A DNA stretch of 49,817 bases from Pseudomonadota bacterium (GTDB taxonomy: Bacteria; Pseudomonadota; Gammaproteobacteria; Burkholderiales; Usitatibacteraceae), in contig JAKOWJ010000044.1 of NCBI GenBank assembly GCA_029781595.1, positions 1 to 49,817 of the forward strand. The letters are read 5' to 3'. Below, one piece after another: positions 47,547-49,817 of the stretch. The notes under the pieces are model-generated. The model was not told the DNA's origin, searched no databases, and saw only the letters and a list, made by a program, of their open reading frames with translations. Positions within the stretch are counted from its first letter, which is position 1, and the number at the start of each line of letters is the position of its first letter. Both the position numbers and the translations under genes were made by a program.

Positions 47547-48587
47547 TCAGGCGCCGGCGGCCAGTTCGCGCGTGAGGTCGGCGGCCGGGATCCCGCGGCA
47601 GCCCCCCGCGTTCTGCCCGGCCCAAAGCGGCGAGAAGTCGCCCGATCCCGCCGATTCGGCCGCCGCCCGCAGCGGCGCGACGGCCGCGGCGGCCAGCGGG
47701 AAGGCGGGCGCGGCCTCGCTCAGGGGCCCGAGTTCGCGCATGAGGCGGTTGACGATGCCGCGCGCGGGCCGGCCGGAGAAGAGATTGGTGAGCGCCGTGT
47801 GGCGCGCGCCCTCGCCCGCCAGCGCGGCGCGGTGCACGGCGCTGGTGGTGGCCTCGGGGCACAGGAGGTAGGCCGTGCCCACCTGCACGCCGGCCGCGCC
47901 CAGCGCCATCGCGGCCGCGACGCCGCTCGCGTCGGCGATGCCGCCGGCGGCGATCACCGGCACGCGAACCGCGGCCGCCACCTGCGGCACCAGCGCCAGC
48001 GTGCCCATCTGCGCGGTGAGGTCGCGGGAGAGGAAGTGGCCGCGGTGCCCGCCGGCCTCCAGCCCCTGGGCGACGATGGCGTCCACGCCCCGCGCCTCGA
48101 GCCAGCGCGCCTCCTCCACGGTGGTGGCGCAGGCGAGGATGTGCGCGCCCAGCGCCTTTACGCGCGCGAGCAGGTCGTCGGCCGGCAGGCCGAAGTGGAA
48201 GCTCACCACCTTCGGGCGAAACGCCTCGACGATCGCCAGCGCCTCGGTGCCGAAGGGCGCGCGCGAGGGGCCGGGCGGCAGGTTCGCGGCGTCGACGCCC
48301 AGCTCGCGGTAGTAGGGCGCGAGCGCGCGGCGCCAGGCCTCCTCCCGCGTCGGGTCGGGCCGCGGCGGTGCGTGGCAGAAGAAGTTCACGTTGACCGGGC
48401 GGTCCGTGGCCGCGGCGAGGGCCGCGAACTCGCGGCGCATCGCCTCCGGCGTGAGCATCGCGCAGGGGAGCGATCCCAGCCCGCCCGCGGCGGACACGGC
48501 GAGGGCCAGGCGGGCGTCCTGCACGCCCGCCATGGGCGCCTGGACGACCGGCAGCTCGATGCCGAGGAGCTCGCGCAGGGTGCGCAT
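47547..48587 (-). CDS. nitronate monooxygenase family FMN protein
   Basis: 346 residues from ATG 48587. Family blocks: ELPVVQAPMAGVQDARLALAVSAAGGLGSLP, VNVNFFCHAPPRPD, EAGGHRGHF, VIAAGGIADASGVAAAMALGAAGVQVGTAYLLCPEA and the ending FSPLWAGQNA. NMOs oxidise toxic propionate-3-nitronate to malonic semialdehyde; some relatives are enoyl reductases. It follows the tartrate dehydratase beta gene by 47 bases on the same strand and may share its transcript, an unusual pairing. Confidence 0.87.
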   Translation of the reverse strand: MRTLRELLGIELPVVQAPMAGVQDARLALAVSAAGGLGSLPCAMLTPEAMRREFAALAAATDRPVNVNFFCHAPPRPDPTREEAWRRALAPYYRELGVDAANLPPGPSRAPFGTEALAIVEAFRPKVVSFHFGLPADDLLARVKALGAHILACATTVEEARWLEARGVDAIVAQGLEAGGHRGHFLSRDLTAQMGTLALVPQVAAAVRVPVIAAGGIADASGVAAAMALGAAGVQVGTAYLLCPEATTSAVHRAALAGEGARHTALTNLFSGRPARGIVNRLMRELGPLSEAAPAFPLAAAAVAPLRAAAESAGSGDFSPLWAGQNAGGCRGIPAADLTRELAAGA

Positions 48588-48634
48588 CGACGGCCCGCGG
48601 GAAGGGGGGCCGTCAGGATACAACGCCGCGCCGC

Positions 48635-49246
48635 CTACTTGATGAAGCGCACCTGCTCGTGGATGCGCGCGAGCGCGGCCTCGCGGCGCGAACGGAAGTC
48701 CGCCTTGTTGCGCTCGATGAGGTTGTTGCCCTGCGTGTCGATGGAGATGATGAGCGGGCCGAACTCGCGCACGCGGTTCACCCAAAGCGTCTCGGGCATG
48801 CCCAGGTCCGTCCACTCCGCGCGCTCGATCTCCTCGACCTGCGTGGCGGCCAGCACCGCGCAGCCGCCCGGGAAGATCGCGTGCAGCGCCTTGTGCTCGC
48901 GGCAGGCGGCCTCGGTCTCCGGGCCCATGCCGCCCTTGCCGACCACGAGCTTCACGCCCGTGCGGGCGATGAACTCGCGCTCGAACTTCTCCATGCGCAT
49001 GCTGGTGGTGGGGCCGATGGAGACCATCTCCCAGCGGCCGTCCTCCAGGCGCCGCACGATGGGCCCGGCGTGGAAGATGGCGCCGCCGCGCACGTCCACC
49101 GGCAGCTCGCGGCCCAGCTCGATGAGGCGCCGGTGCGCGACGTCCCGGCAGGTGACCAGGTGGCCGGTGAGGTAGACGACGTCGCCGACGCGAAGGTCCT
49201 CGATGTCCTCGTCGCGGATCGGGGTGGTGAGGATTCGCTTGGTCAC
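48635..49246 (-). CDS. ttdB: L(+)-tartrate dehydratase / class I fumarase beta subunit
   Basis: 203 residues from GTG 49246 overlapping the alpha stop (GTGA). The sequence [90 protein letters not shown] and [17 protein letters not shown] follows E. coli TtdB closely (length 201, from memory) rather than the C-terminal half of a fused fumarase. With the alpha subunit it dehydrates L-tartrate to oxaloacetate; a fumarase role for this split type is also known in some bacteria. Confidence 0.88.
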   Translation of the reverse strand: MTKRILTTPIRDEDIEDLRVGDVVYLTGHLVTCRDVAHRRLIELGRELPVDVRGGAIFHAGPIVRRLEDGRWEMVSIGPTTSMRMEKFEREFIARTGVKLVVGKGGMGPETEAACREHKALHAIFPGGCAVLAATQVEEIERAEWTDLGMPETLWVNRVREFGPLIISIDTQGNNLIERNKADFRSRREAALARIHEQVRFIK

Positions 49247-49817
49247 AGCACGGCTCCCTGGTGCGAGACGATCTCGTAGGAAAGGTCGGCATTGATGCGG
49301 ATGCGCCCGCGGCGGTGCGCCCAGCAGCCGGTGGAGACGGCCACGCCGATCGTCGAGGGGTGGCGCGCCGAGGATTCGATGTTCACGCCCATCACGCTCG
49401 CGGTGCCGGACAGGCCCTGCGGGCCGATGCCCAGGTCGTTCAGGCCCTCCTCGAGCAGGTCCTCCATCTTCGCGGCGTTGGGGTGGGCGGCGTGCGAGTC
49501 CACCGGGCGCATGAGCGCCTTCTTGGACAGGCGCGCGGCCGTCTCGGCGGCGGTGGACACGCCCACGCCCACCAGCAGCGGCGGGCAGGCGTTCACGCCG
49601 CGCGAGGAGATCACGTCGAAGACGAAGTCCGCGACGCCCTCGTAGCCCTGGCCCGGCATAAGCACGGTGGCCGCGCCCGGCAGCGTGCAGCCGCCCCCGG
49701 CCATGTACACGTCGATGGTGGCGCCGTCGTCGCCGGGAACGATCTCCCAGTCCAGCCATGGCGAGCGCGTGCCGGTGTTGGTGCCGGTGTTCTTCTCGTC
49801 GAAGGTCTCCACCGTGT
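49243..49817 (-). CDS. ttdA: L(+)-tartrate dehydratase / class I fumarase alpha subunit, partial
   Basis: About 190 C-terminal residues; the 5' end lies beyond the window. [51 protein letters not shown] and [18 protein letters not shown] are TtdA/fumarase-alpha blocks, with Fe-S ligand cysteines in GGGC, NAC and GCW. The stop overlaps the ttdB start. A 4Fe-4S enzyme, so oxygen sensitivity is expected. Confidence 0.85.
   Translation of the reverse strand, partial: TVETFDEKNTGTNTGTRSPWLDWEIVPGDDGATIDVYMAGGGCTLPGAATVLMPGQGYEGVADFVFDVISSRGVNACPPLLVGVGVSTAAETAARLSKKALMRPVDSHAAHPNAAKMEDLLEEGLNDLGIGPQGLSGTASVMGVNIESSARHPSTIGVAVSTGCWAHRRGRIRINADLSYEIVSHQGAVL

Noticed and set aside
43654-47862. 1402-codon minus-strand frame overlapping the hybrid kinase
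   Set aside because: Arg/Pro/Gly/Ala-rich translation without domains; the frame of 43803-47414 has clear Cache, PAS, kinase and receiver motifs.
44820-49175. 1451-codon plus-strand frame opposite the kinase, NMO and ttdB genes
   Set aside because: Spans three real genes on the other strand and has His/Arg-rich low-complexity content.
1-49817. tRNA, rRNA, CRISPR or transposase
   Set aside because: No T-loop-like cluster with a clover-leaf, no spaced direct repeats of CRISPR type and no DDE/tyrosine recombinase motifs seen.

Overview
The window is a stretch of a high-GC chromosome, most likely from a betaproteobacterium of the Burkholderiales type. The evidence is the folK - deoxynucleoside kinase - panB - panC - panD order, a Bug/TctC-type solute-binding protein, an IPTL-CTERM exosortase substrate, a LytS/LytTR pair and codon use dominated by G/C at third positions. 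No rRNA, tRNA, CRISPR array, integrase or transposase was seen. Coding density is high and no stretch of more than about 300 bases lacks a gene. The largest gaps are about 230 bases at 38739-38969, 195 at 11807-12001 and 171 at 8341-8511.

Layout. 1-3053: core vitamin region with the end of folK, a deoxynucleoside kinase and panB/panC/panD (pantothenate synthesis), closed by a strong UUCG hairpin. 3131-5532: Mla-type lipid transport genes (MlaE-like permease, MCE/MlaD-like protein, lipoprotein) without an adjacent ATPase. 5630-8340: a LigJ-like hydratase, a TctC-type binding protein and a LigK/RraA-type aldolase, which fit the last steps of protocatechuate/gallate 4,5-cleavage. 8512-10198: a LytS-type kinase with its LytTR regulator.

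10250-24655 is an accessory-looking region of mostly small genes: an acyltransferase, a secreted repeat protein, a threonine-aldolase-type enzyme, VOC, SnoaL, DUF1272, two GNATs, two DUF1801, DUF3224, DUF1697, a TetR repressor with its membrane-protein partner and a tandem NemR-like operator, an unrecognised protein of lower GC at 20881, a MetX-like hydrolase, a rhomboid protease and an IPTL-CTERM protein. 24681-31498 holds an aldo/keto reductase, a giant CheB-CheR-PAS-histidine kinase-receiver hybrid and a proline-rich TonB-like membrane protein.

31515-36027 is a divergent sugar-acid module: an IlvD/Edd dehydratase against a DHDPS-family enzyme, an RraA-family protein, LrgA and LrgB. 36144-38738 carries secreted and membrane hypotheticals plus a ferritin-like protein with DUF2917. 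38970-39956 is an AraC-family gene broken by an in-frame amber codon. 39936-43772 has an IclR regulator divergent from HMG-CoA-lyase-like, CaiB/BaiF CoA-transferase and SMP-30 lactonase genes. 43803-47414 is a Cache-PAS4 hybrid kinase. 47547-49817 carries, on the minus strand, a nitronate monooxygenase and the two L(+)-tartrate dehydratase subunits, the alpha subunit running off the window.

Taken together the window describes a metabolically versatile organism that oxidises sugar acids, tartrate and aromatic breakdown products to central keto acids, with several large sensory kinases nearby. The points most worth following are the LrgAB transporter inside the sugar-acid module, the tandem TetR operator, the orphan genes at 17065-18031 and 20881, and the amber-interrupted AraC gene.
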